Shown one piece after another: positions 17,261-24,826 of a stretch of 64,000 bases of DNA; positions within the stretch are counted from its first letter, which is position 1; the number at the start of each line of letters is the position of its first letter. Origin of the DNA: Obscuribacter phosphatis_A. Lineage in GTDB: Bacteria > Cyanobacteriota > Vampirovibrionia > Obscuribacterales > Obscuribacteraceae. The notes beneath the pieces are model-generated. The model saw nothing but the letters and a program-made list of their open reading frames with translations. It did no database searches and had not been told where the DNA came from. The stretch is from NCBI GenBank assembly GCA_017303615.1, contig JAFLCK010000012.1, positions 71,375-135,374 of the forward strand, in the 5' to 3' direction. The position numbers were made by a program, and so were the translations under genes.

Positions 17261-17893
17261 ATGAAACTAAAAACCACTGGTCGCTATTTGATTATCGCCA
17301 CCGCCATTCTCAGTCAGTTCACCCAGAGCGGGGCTCAAGCGCAGAACGGCAACGGCGACGGCAGCAGCCCCGGCCCAGGCAAGAAACATAGCCTCACTAT
17401 TGATGAAAGAGTAAAGCACCAATACAAGCGCATCGATAAAGGCCTAAAGGAAGGCAAGCTCACCGAAGAGCAAGCAAACAAACTACGCGCTATGGTCATT
17501 GCCATCGAAAGCGATATCAAAGCAAAAAGAAAGAACGGACAACTAAATCCGGAAGACAAGACTCAGATTGAGAACACTCTCAAACAAAATGGCAATCTAA
17601 TAAGCACTGCCTTGGGAGCCGGCACGAGTGTTCCAGAAGGCGAAGATGTCTTGGGACCAGAATGGAAAGCCGGTAAAGACGGCGCCCAAGACCCCAAGAA
17701 GCTGCTCAAACAAATGAAGGCGCAGGAATCAAGACAGCTCAGACAAGAAAAGCAGAACATGGAACAGATCATGGAGCAGCAACAGCTCGATTACCAGAAA
17801 CAAGTAATCTACAATCTGGGACAGCAAAAATCTGCAATTCAGAAAAAGAAGAAAGAGCTTGAAAATGTCAGAAACGAAAGTGGCGCAAACTAA
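17261..17893 (+). CDS. Secreted coiled-coil protein of unknown function
   Basis: 210 aa. The signal peptide (YLIIATAILSQFTQSGAQA) is cleaved near residue 28. The mature protein starts with a Gly/Asn/Ser-rich stretch, followed by 'LKEGKLTEEQANKLRAMV' and 'KRKNGQLNPEDKTQIENTL'. These are repeats of a short helix-turn pattern (G-x-L-[TN]-x-E-[QD]) as in Spy/SHOCT-like linkers. Residues 145-205 are a long Q/K/E-rich coiled coil. Its last 29 nt overlap the next gene. Confidence 0.72.
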   Translation: MKLKTTGRYLIIATAILSQFTQSGAQAQNGNGDGSSPGPGKKHSLTIDERVKHQYKRIDKGLKEGKLTEEQANKLRAMVIAIESDIKAKRKNGQLNPEDKTQIENTLKQNGNLISTALGAGTSVPEGEDVLGPEWKAGKDGAQDPKKLLKQMKAQESRQLRQEKQNMEQIMEQQQLDYQKQVIYNLGQQKSAIQKKKKELENVRNESGAN

Positions 17894-19085
17894 TAGCAAA
17901 AAACGGCAGAGCGAACGCACCCTACCCGCCACTTTTTACCGAAGCAAAGACCTGTACGAAGAATCGCTTGACAGCATTTTTGCCAGGTCGTGGCAGCTTG
18001 TCGGTCGATTTAATGAAGGCGAATCGTTTAATATTGATCTCAAGCCCGGGATGATGGAATCTGTGACCCTTTTGCCCGGTTCACTAAATGAGCCGCTTTT
18101 GCTAACTAGAACACTAAACGTTATCGCTTTAGAGTCTCAAAACAAACAAAAAAATTCAAAACCCCAGCCCGCCCACGGTCTCGAGCCCGAGCCCCCATTT
18201 AATCTTACCTGCCTCTCTAATGTTTGCACTCACAGAGGGGCCCTTTTGCTCGAAACCGGCAAGGAGGAAGCGATTCCGCCCCAAGGACTGCGCTGCCGCT
18301 ACCATGGCCGTCGATTCAACTGCGACGGCACTTTTCAATCAGCCCCAGGCTTTGAAAATGTAGACAATTTCCCCCAAGAAGCCGACCACCTCAAGAGAAT
18401 CGAAATTCATAATTGGGGACCATTCACCTTCGCTTCTATCAATCCGGCATGCTCTTTCGAAGAATTCATACAGCCGATGCGAGACCGACTAGCATTTCTA
18501 GAACTCGACAAATTAGTCTACAAACCCGAACTTTCCTGCGAATATGACATTGAGGCTCACTGGGCTCTCTACGTGGACAATTATCTAGAAGGACTGCATA
18601 TTCCCTTCGTTCACCCGTCGCTGTCTGCTGTACTAGATCTAAAGAACTATCGGACCGAACTATTCGCCATGGGTAATCTGCAACTAGGCGCTGCCAACAG
18701 CAAAGCAGACACTTTCGACCTTCCGCCCCAGTGTCCAGACTTTGGACAAGCCATGGGCGCCTATTATTACTATCTCTTCCCAAACATGATGTTCAACTTT
18801 TACCCCTGGGGAATATCACTGAATATAGTGGCACCCACATCACATCAAACCACAAAAGTCTACTACCGAACTTTTGTCTTAGACCCATCCAGAATGCAAA
18901 GCTATTCGCCAAGCGACATTAAGCAAACCGAAATGGAAGATGAAGACGTAGTAGAACTAGTGCAGAAGGGCATTCAATCAAGAGTCTACAAATCCGGCAG
19001 ATACGCTCCAGTTTGGGAACAAGGTGTGCGTCAATTCCATGGTTTGATCGCTAAATTTATGGACAAGAACCTCGCTTTGTTCTAG
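17865..19085 (+). CDS. Rieske non-heme iron oxygenase, alpha-subunit type
   Basis: 406 aa from the ATG at 17865 (a TTG two codons upstream is possible), overlapping the previous gene by 29 nt. The Rieske [2Fe-2S] ligands are complete: C121-x-H123 ('NVCTHRGA') and C144-x-x-H147 ('RCRYHGRRF'). The catalytic iron site has H245 and H250 ('NYLEGLHIPFVH'), with the third ligand Asp expected in 'MEDEDVVELVQKGIQS' near the C-terminus. Overall it matches the choline-monooxygenase/aromatic-ring-hydroxylase alpha family. No ferredoxin reductase is adjacent, so electrons must come from elsewhere. Substrate unknown. Confidence 0.9.
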   Translation: MSETKVAQTNSKKRQSERTLPATFYRSKDLYEESLDSIFARSWQLVGRFNEGESFNIDLKPGMMESVTLLPGSLNEPLLLTRTLNVIALESQNKQKNSKPQPAHGLEPEPPFNLTCLSNVCTHRGALLLETGKEEAIPPQGLRCRYHGRRFNCDGTFQSAPGFENVDNFPQEADHLKRIEIHNWGPFTFASINPACSFEEFIQPMRDRLAFLELDKLVYKPELSCEYDIEAHWALYVDNYLEGLHIPFVHPSLSAVLDLKNYRTELFAMGNLQLGAANSKADTFDLPPQCPDFGQAMGAYYYYLFPNMMFNFYPWGISLNIVAPTSHQTTKVYYRTFVLDPSRMQSYSPSDIKQTEMEDEDVVELVQKGIQSRVYKSGRYAPVWEQGVRQFHGLIAKFMDKNLALF

Positions 19086-19117
19086 ATTGAGAACAGCTGA
19101 AGTTTGAGGTAGGTTCT

Positions 19118-19453
19118 TTGTCTAGAGCCAAGCGCCAATCTAGGAAGAAAGAGAAGAACAGTCGAGACGGCGCCGCCATGATCGCTCAGACGATTGCGCT
19201 TTCGGTTTTATTGCCTCTGACGGTCTTGCAGTTGACTCTCTTGTCGCTGGTCGGGCTTTTGCTTCTGCCTATAGGGCTTCTGGTCAAGACATATAGAAGG
19301 CATCTTGCTAGAGAAATTGAAAGAGAGATCAAAAATGTTGAAGCGGTCGTCAGCGAAAGCGGTGAACAAATAAAGCATCTTGGTGATATTGATAGAGCGG
19401 TTTTGAAAGCCAGAATGACTATAGTAAAACTGAAGGGCGGACCAGATGGCTAA
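19118..19453 (+). CDS. Small membrane protein
   Basis: 111 aa, TTG start with GAGGTAGG upstream. A basic N-terminus (SRAKRQSRKKEKNSR) is followed by one long or two close membrane helices, residues ~24-56 (very Leu-rich), and then a charged, coiled-coil-like tail. No family recognised. Its end overlaps the hydrolase start by 8 nt, so it is translationally coupled. Confidence 0.65.
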   Translation: MSRAKRQSRKKEKNSRDGAAMIAQTIALSVLLPLTVLQLTLLSLVGLLLLPIGLLVKTYRRHLAREIEREIKNVEAVVSESGEQIKHLGDIDRAVLKARMTIVKLKGGPDG

Positions 19454-20582
19454 TAGCCAAGCCAGGGCGCCCGGTCTTGCCAATCCGCAAAAACCTTGGC
19501 GACATCTTTTATTATCGCTTGGCGGCATAATCGCAGCCGCGTCCGCAGACGTATCCGCAGTCGTAATTGCAAACAATCGAGCATTAGCAGCCCCGCATTC
19601 AGACATCGAAAGACCTTGCCAAAACAGAAATCTTGTAATGACCGACTTAGTATTGAAAGATGAAAAACGCGGCAAAGAACTTGAAATTAAAGTTGTGGCG
19701 CCAAGTGTGGTTTCAAATGAGAAACTGCCTGTAATCATTTTCTCGCACGGCGTTAGAGGCAGCGCCGAAAACTATGCGCCTCTCACCGATTACTTTGCTC
19801 GACATGGCTATATCTGCATCAAGCCCACCCATCAAGATTCATTCAAGCTGATGCGTGATAGCGTTCGCAACGAAGTCGGACCGGCCAAAATAGCCAAACT
19901 AAAAGAACTTCTTGCTGAGACTCGCAGTGGTATGAATGTGCCGATGGGGGAAGGAGCATTTAGAGACTGGGCTTCTCGACCTCAAGACATTAGCTTAATT
20001 ATTGACAAACTGAGCTATATTGAAAGCTGCATTCCCAGCCTAAAGGGAAGCCTTGATGCTGGGCGCGTCGGCATCGCAGGTCATTCATTCGGCGCCCATA
20101 CGGTGCAGGTGACTGCAGGAATGACCATCGGCGGCAACCGGCAGTGGCAAGACCCGCGTCCGCTGGCATTTCTATGTATATCACCTCAAGGCACTGACCT
20201 TAACGGCGCCGACCAAGTCAAAGTCGAAAAGACCGCCTGGCAAAATATCGAGCGCCCGCTTATGGTGATCACCGGCACCGCTGACAGTGGCAGAAACGGA
20301 CAACCATATACTTGGCGAACTGAACCCTATACACTGAGCAAACCTCCCCATAAGTATCTTCTTGTCTTTCAGGATGCCGGTCACAATATGGGCGGCATCT
20401 CGGGAAATTCAATCGCCATGACCAACAAGGCAAACGGCGCAGAATCTGCGCTAGTCGAGCGAGTGGGAAGGGCTGCTTGCGCGTTCTTCGACCTCTATCT
20501 AAAGGGAAAGGCAACTGCCCTGACCGAGATGGAAGCGGCGGAGAAGAAACTTTCGCCGAGCAGCTTCTTCTACAGTAAATGA
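19446..20582 (+). CDS. Secreted alpha/beta hydrolase, PAF-acetylhydrolase/dienelactone-hydrolase type
   Basis: 378 aa. The N-terminal 50 residues include a hydrophobic stretch (LLLSLGGIIAAASADVSAVV) acting as a signal or anchor. The strand and oxyanion loop 'VIIFSHGVRGSAENY' precede the nucleophile S214 in 'GHSFGAHT' (GxSxG). The candidate acid and His lie in 'VITGTADSG' and 'FQDAGHNMGG'. The layout fits the PAF-AH/dienelactone-hydrolase group. It probably acts outside the cytoplasm on an ester. The stop overlaps the next start by 4 bp (ATGATG region). Confidence 0.85.
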   Translation: MANSQARAPGLANPQKPWRHLLLSLGGIIAAASADVSAVVIANNRALAAPHSDIERPCQNRNLVMTDLVLKDEKRGKELEIKVVAPSVVSNEKLPVIIFSHGVRGSAENYAPLTDYFARHGYICIKPTHQDSFKLMRDSVRNEVGPAKIAKLKELLAETRSGMNVPMGEGAFRDWASRPQDISLIIDKLSYIESCIPSLKGSLDAGRVGIAGHSFGAHTVQVTAGMTIGGNRQWQDPRPLAFLCISPQGTDLNGADQVKVEKTAWQNIERPLMVITGTADSGRNGQPYTWRTEPYTLSKPPHKYLLVFQDAGHNMGGISGNSIAMTNKANGAESALVERVGRAACAFFDLYLKGKATALTEMEAAEKKLSPSSFFYSK

Positions 20583-21835
20583 TGCAGAACAAAACAATTA
20601 GCAGTCGAGCTTTAAGAATTGCACTTTTCATTGTGCCTGTCTTGGTTCCGCTTGTTCTCATTGTGCAGATGCTTTGCGATGTCGAGTATCAGGGTCACGA
20701 TATCACCGCACACGGACTGGGAATCTTTAGCTGGTTGAAAACCTCGAAGGGCAAACCAACTCATCTGGAGAGCAGTAAAACAAACAACGATGGCATATCA
20801 GAAGACAAAGAGCCCGCCGCAAGAACACGAGAAAATGAGGCAACAGAGCTGTTTGTTGAAAAAGAAAAACGCCTCAACCCAAGGTTCATCAGACAGGGTG
20901 CCGTCTTTGACTGTCGTTTTCTCGCAACCGTAGCCAGTTTGTCGGCAACTGAGCGGGGGCGCAAAATCATCTTGGACAGCGTCAAGCGCCAACCAGACGG
21001 CAATTTTACTGTGAACTTCGCCGGGGTTAAGAAGGAAATTGCAGTCTCACCACTTTCTGAAAGAGAGCGAAGACTATACGCAGTCGCCACATCGCTCGAC
21101 GGATCTGAGAGTTCTGAGAGTTCTGATAGATCTGACGAATCTGACAGAGCCGAGAGAAAAAACAGACAAGACGCACAAAACAGACAAGACGTACAAGACC
21201 CAAAAGGCGGGCAAGACGGAGGCTGCTGGCTGCCCATTTTGGAGAAGGCTTACGGTGCCTGGCGCAGCGAGATTCAAGACCCATGGCACCTGTTTCTGCG
21301 CCCTATCAAACACTTCATACTTGACGGCAGATTGACTGCAGAACCGGAATTACCTGGTTTTGGAGCCGCTTACGGTGCCACCGACGATAGTGCCGCGCTA
21401 GCCTTCACCGGACACGAACTACAGTCTTACTCGACCTTTAGTTTTGACTGCGGCGACTTCGGTTTAGGCAAAGGCTATGTAACGGCAAGACAGCTTGAGA
21501 GCTGGCTTGGACGTGAGACAGTGCGCAAAAAATACATAGAAGAGCAAGACAAATTGCTGACAAAGTTGCAGCAAGATTCTTTAGTCGGCATTGCCACTAC
21601 CGAACTTTCAACAAAAGCAAGACTCTATGGACTGCGAACCGGTCATGCCTACGCCGTTATCGGCTACCTACCGCAAATCAAAGTAGTCACGCTGAAAGAC
21701 CCCTACGGCAACGGAGACTTAAAAAATAGCGAAAACGGTCAGTGCTTCGACAAAGTGGACGATGGAATATTTCAGCTTTCTCTGCACGACTTCAACGAGT
21801 TGTTCTCGCATCTAAGGGTTGAATCAAGCCACTGA
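20579..21835 (+). CDS. Membrane-anchored calpain-like (C2) cysteine protease
   Basis: 418 aa. A transmembrane helix (~14-32) anchors the protein. The calpain signature is partly kept: 'RQGAVFDCRFLATVAS' with the nucleophile C112, and 'TGHAYAVIGY' with H356. The third catalytic position in calpains is Asn in a L-R-N-P-W-G motif, and here it reads L-K-D-P-Y-G with D374. An inserted Ser/Asp/Glu/Arg/Gln repeat (residues ~178-215) interrupts the domain. The change of Asn to Asp and of Trp to Arg after the Cys may reduce activity. It closes the overlapping run of genes that begins at 17261. Confidence 0.75.
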   Translation: MMQNKTISSRALRIALFIVPVLVPLVLIVQMLCDVEYQGHDITAHGLGIFSWLKTSKGKPTHLESSKTNNDGISEDKEPAARTRENEATELFVEKEKRLNPRFIRQGAVFDCRFLATVASLSATERGRKIILDSVKRQPDGNFTVNFAGVKKEIAVSPLSERERRLYAVATSLDGSESSESSDRSDESDRAERKNRQDAQNRQDVQDPKGGQDGGCWLPILEKAYGAWRSEIQDPWHLFLRPIKHFILDGRLTAEPELPGFGAAYGATDDSAALAFTGHELQSYSTFSFDCGDFGLGKGYVTARQLESWLGRETVRKKYIEEQDKLLTKLQQDSLVGIATTELSTKARLYGLRTGHAYAVIGYLPQIKVVTLKDPYGNGDLKNSENGQCFDKVDDGIFQLSLHDFNELFSHLRVESSH

Positions 21836-21839
21836 GGGT

Positions 21840-21956
21840 GAATCAACCCAATAAATTTGAATCGAGCCCTTGATGGACGATTCAGACCACTAAATTCGAT
21901 CCGCGCCCTTATTGATCGAACCAAACCACTAAATTCGATTCGAACTTTTGATAGTC
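21840..21956. repeat. 39-bp tandem repeat, three copies
   Basis: Units at 21840-21878, 21879-21917 and 21918-21956 share a core like CCACTAAATTCGATCCG. A weaker half-unit precedes them, overlapping the protease stop codon, and GATxxx/TTTTGAT fragments continue to ~22015. Confidence 0.75.
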
Positions 21957-21999
21957 GACTCCAGATTTTGATGGTCTAATTAAGGGGCTGAACGTCCGA

Positions 22000-22455
22000 T
22001 CAAGCTTTTGATCGCCTTTGACCACCGCCGCCCTGAGGGGGACGATTCCAGTTGCACTGCGGATACTCTTGGGTGAACATATACTGTATCTCGCCGCCGG
22101 TCAGCTTGCCCGGACTGCCCAAGCTCGATGCATACTTGTCGAAATTGCGCGAGAAGAAGCCCAAGACCTGCTTGTCGCCATCTGAAGTAGCGCGGCTGAG
22201 CATATTGTCCAGCTGTTGCTTGCTCACACCATCGTTGCGCAGGCGACCTCCGGTCTCGTTATCAATGCGCTGCATCAAATTGCTAGAGATAATGTGCTTG
22301 AGCATCTGCTCAGGTGTTTGACAGGTATTGTCGGCGACCTTCATAAAGCCGCTGTCGGCAAGCAGATTATTGGCGGCAGAATCTCTATCGCCACGACCGG
22401 CTTGCAACTCGCCGCGATTATCGTTTTTGTCAGCCTGGTCAAATCTCTGAGCCAT
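22000..22455 (-). CDS. Small soluble protein with degenerate EF-hand-like segments
   Basis: 151 aa from the ATG at 22455 with GGAG 8 nt upstream (the reading from 22497 lacks a ribosome site). It begins with a polar, disordered stretch (MAQRFDQADKNDNRGEL). Two helix-loop-helix-like segments, 'MQRIDNETGGRLRNDGVSKQQLDNML' (split) and 'NFDKYASSLGSPGKLTGGEI', have EF-hand spacing but lack most calcium ligands. The tail is Pro/Gly-rich. No family recognised. Confidence 0.65.
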   Translation of the reverse strand: MAQRFDQADKNDNRGELQAGRGDRDSAANNLLADSGFMKVADNTCQTPEQMLKHIISSNLMQRIDNETGGRLRNDGVSKQQLDNMLSRATSDGDKQVLGFFSRNFDKYASSLGSPGKLTGGEIQYMFTQEYPQCNWNRPPQGGGGQRRSKA

Positions 22456-23176
22456 AACCAATCTCCATATCCATATCGTTAAACAGTCGGTAGGCAACTC
22501 TGCAAATCAGCTAAATCAATTCAGCAGGTCGTCTTCTGGCTGGGCGGTCTCAAGAAAATGCGGAAAACTGATTTTTGGTAATGGAACCGCGCCTTAGTCA
22601 ATATACCCCAGCGAGGCTTCCAAAAACCTAGCCCCAGGCGGAAATCCCCCATGAGCCCGCAAGACCCCAACACGGTAAGGACTTCAGGCTCGGACCCGGG
22701 AAAAGCCTGCGCCCGTCCCACCGGCAGCGCCTGCCCCGGCCCCACCAGCATCGCCCCCACCAGCAGCGCCTTCGCCCGTCCCACCAGCATCGCCCGCACG
22801 GGCCCGCAGCGGCCTCACTGTCGCCGCCCGCACCAGCATCGCCTGCACCGGAAACGCCAGCTGTATCACTCCCCGCAGCCCTCCCAGCCGCCCCAGGCGT
22901 AGCAAGCAACCACAGGCACTTGTCAGCCCGGTATAGCCCAGCCGGTGCATCGCCAGAAAACAAAACCAGAAAACAAGACTAGAAAGAAGATAAAAGTTGT
23001 AATGGCGCCGCCATGATTTCGCCATGTCTTCAGTTTTGAATAACAACATCCCGAATTACTAACCGCCATTGCAAACAGAGCCTCTTGAAAGCGCCTCTCT
23101 TTAACCCATTTCTTTGAAGCACTCAAATATGAATATGCTCGCTTACCACACGATCTCAGATGTTAATATGGAGGCT
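22456..23176. other. Long non-coding gap with GC-rich Pro/Ala-coding-like tract
   Basis: No convincing gene. From 22690 to ~22950 the sequence is strongly GC-rich and built from CCACCAGC/GCGCC repeats. On the plus strand it would encode 'PPAAPAPAPPASPPPPAAPS' in one frame, then, after a frame change near 22800, 'SPPAPASPAPETPAVSLPAA'. This is what a Pro/Ala-rich gene broken by a frameshift would look like. The minus strand offers only Gly/Ala/Trp/Arg-rich shadows. The rest of the gap shows nothing recognisable. Confidence 0.4.
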
Positions 23177-23845
23177 ATGTCCAAAATTTTGCTTATTGAA
23201 GATGACCGCGAATTATCCACGACCATTGCCAAGTGGCTCACCCTAGAGAGACACAGCGTGGAAGTAGCGTCCGATGGCAATGCCGGGTTGGACCTGGTCT
23301 TGGGCGGCAGCTTCGATGTCATCGTCTGCGATGTCAATCTGCCCGGCATGGACGGCTTTGAAATTTGCAAACGCTTCCGCGATTCGGGTGGTCAAACCCC
23401 GATTATCATGCTTACAGGCAAAGCCCAGATACAAGATAAAGAATCTGGCTTTAACGCCGGTGCCGATGACTACCTTACCAAACCTTTTAGCGTGCGAGAG
23501 CTCTGCGCCCGCATCAGAGCCCTAATGAGACGTCCCGACAATTACCGGGGCAGCGTCACAGTAGGAAAATTGCACCTCGACTTGAACGCCCGCAAGATTC
23601 TCAAAGAAGGACAGCCGCTGACACTACTGCCGGTGGACTATGCCCTCCTCGAGTTTCTCATGAGGCATCCTGGGGAAACCTTTAGCACCGACACTCTGAT
23701 TTCGCGAGTCTGGTCAACAGACAAATGCCCAACCGTTGAAGCAGTCCGTTCATCGGTCAAGCGCATTCGTAAAGCCATAGATGAGCCCGGACAAGAGTCG
23801 ATGATCGAAACGGTCAATAAAATCGGCTACCGGCTCAATAAATAG
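23177..23845 (+). CDS. OmpR/PhoB-family response regulator (system A)
   Basis: 222 aa from the ATG at 23177, directly preceded by GGAGG. Receiver domain: acidic pocket D9/D10, phospho-acceptor D52 ('VIVCDVNLPGMDG'), conserved T80 and K102 ('LTKPF'). C-terminal winged helix from ~125 ('LHLDLNARKILKEG' ... 'TVEAVRSSVKRIRKAI' recognition helix region, 'IGYRLNK' end). Its likely kinase is the minus-strand protein at 24827-26734, separated by a membrane protein gene. It is a close paralog of the regulator at 27554-28243. Confidence 0.93.
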   Translation: MSKILLIEDDRELSTTIAKWLTLERHSVEVASDGNAGLDLVLGGSFDVIVCDVNLPGMDGFEICKRFRDSGGQTPIIMLTGKAQIQDKESGFNAGADDYLTKPFSVRELCARIRALMRRPDNYRGSVTVGKLHLDLNARKILKEGQPLTLLPVDYALLEFLMRHPGETFSTDTLISRVWSTDKCPTVEAVRSSVKRIRKAIDEPGQESMIETVNKIGYRLNK

Positions 23846-23930
23846 CCCATAGCAGAAAAATATTAGGCTAGGCGCACCCGCTCAGAGTGCTCAGCCTGCT
23901 ACTGTTTCGCGCGCCAAGGAAGATTCGAAT

Positions 23931-24767
23931 ATGCTACCAAGCCCAAAACACATCCAGACACTCTGCGACAACAAACTCTACAAGTCAGCACCGCTGCAGA
24001 TTCTTGCTCTTTCAGCCTCGCTCACTTTTATACTGACCCTTGTGTTGAACATCCCAGTGATACTAGCCGCACCACTAGCTTTGATCACCGGTCAACCCTT
24101 CTGGCACGAAACCGAATCCGAATCTTCGGCCTTCTTTGCCTGGCTCTCAGTCACAGTTTCCAACGGTGCCTTTCTGGCAGCCCTGATTTCGATAACCATT
24201 CATATCATTACCACCACCTTGAGAGGACGCTTTGGCGACTCGCACTACGAGCTCAATCTCGAAATGGAATTGCCCCCCAAAGAAGCTTTCATCCGAGTCT
24301 ACGAAGAACTGCGTTATTACCGCCTGGTCAAGAAAATTGAAAAGGACGAAAATCGCCTCTGCTTGGTTGCCCTCAAGTCGCAAGGCAAATATCTCAGCAC
24401 CTATCTAGCTGTGCAAGTCAAACCAAGCAGTGATGCTGATCATTCGGTGGTCATATTGAGCGCCGCCAGCGAGCCCCAGGACAAATACATCTGGCTAAGC
24501 TCGCTCTTCTGCGACTTCGGCGAAAGTATCGCACTAGTCAATCGCCTCAAACTGATACTGCATCCGGTGCTATCTTGCAAAACCCGCAAAGGAAAGAAAA
24601 AGCACACCGACAGCGCCTCTCGTGCCACTGTCGTTAGCGAGTCGCTGCTTGCCTCAAATCTTCAGACAAGCACAACTATTGCCTCGCCTAAGAAGCCAAG
24701 CAAGATGTGGGATCCCCAAATGCCCTTACCCGTTGAGCATCTCAATCCGCCGCCTGTGATGCTCTAA
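23931..24767 (+). CDS. Membrane protein of unknown function within the two-component cluster
   Basis: 278 aa. Two hydrophobic regions, ~21-53 and ~68-95, are followed by a cytoplasmic domain (100-225) with 'LEMELPPKEAFIRVYEELRYYRLVKK' (split), where the P-x-E-A-F-x-x-V pattern is seen in polyketide-cyclase-like/uncharacterised C-terminal domains. The Ser/Thr-rich tail is probably disordered. Between a regulator and a kinase, it may be part of the same signalling unit, which is inference from position. Confidence 0.65.
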   Translation: MLPSPKHIQTLCDNKLYKSAPLQILALSASLTFILTLVLNIPVILAAPLALITGQPFWHETESESSAFFAWLSVTVSNGAFLAALISITIHIITTTLRGRFGDSHYELNLEMELPPKEAFIRVYEELRYYRLVKKIEKDENRLCLVALKSQGKYLSTYLAVQVKPSSDADHSVVILSAASEPQDKYIWLSSLFCDFGESIALVNRLKLILHPVLSCKTRKGKKKHTDSASRATVVSESLLASNLQTSTTIASPKKPSKMWDPQMPLPVEHLNPPPVML

Positions 24768-24826
24768 ATCAGTCCCAGCACAGACAATTGCTGAAAACAT
24801 TCGACCTGCAAATCGAACCACAAAAA

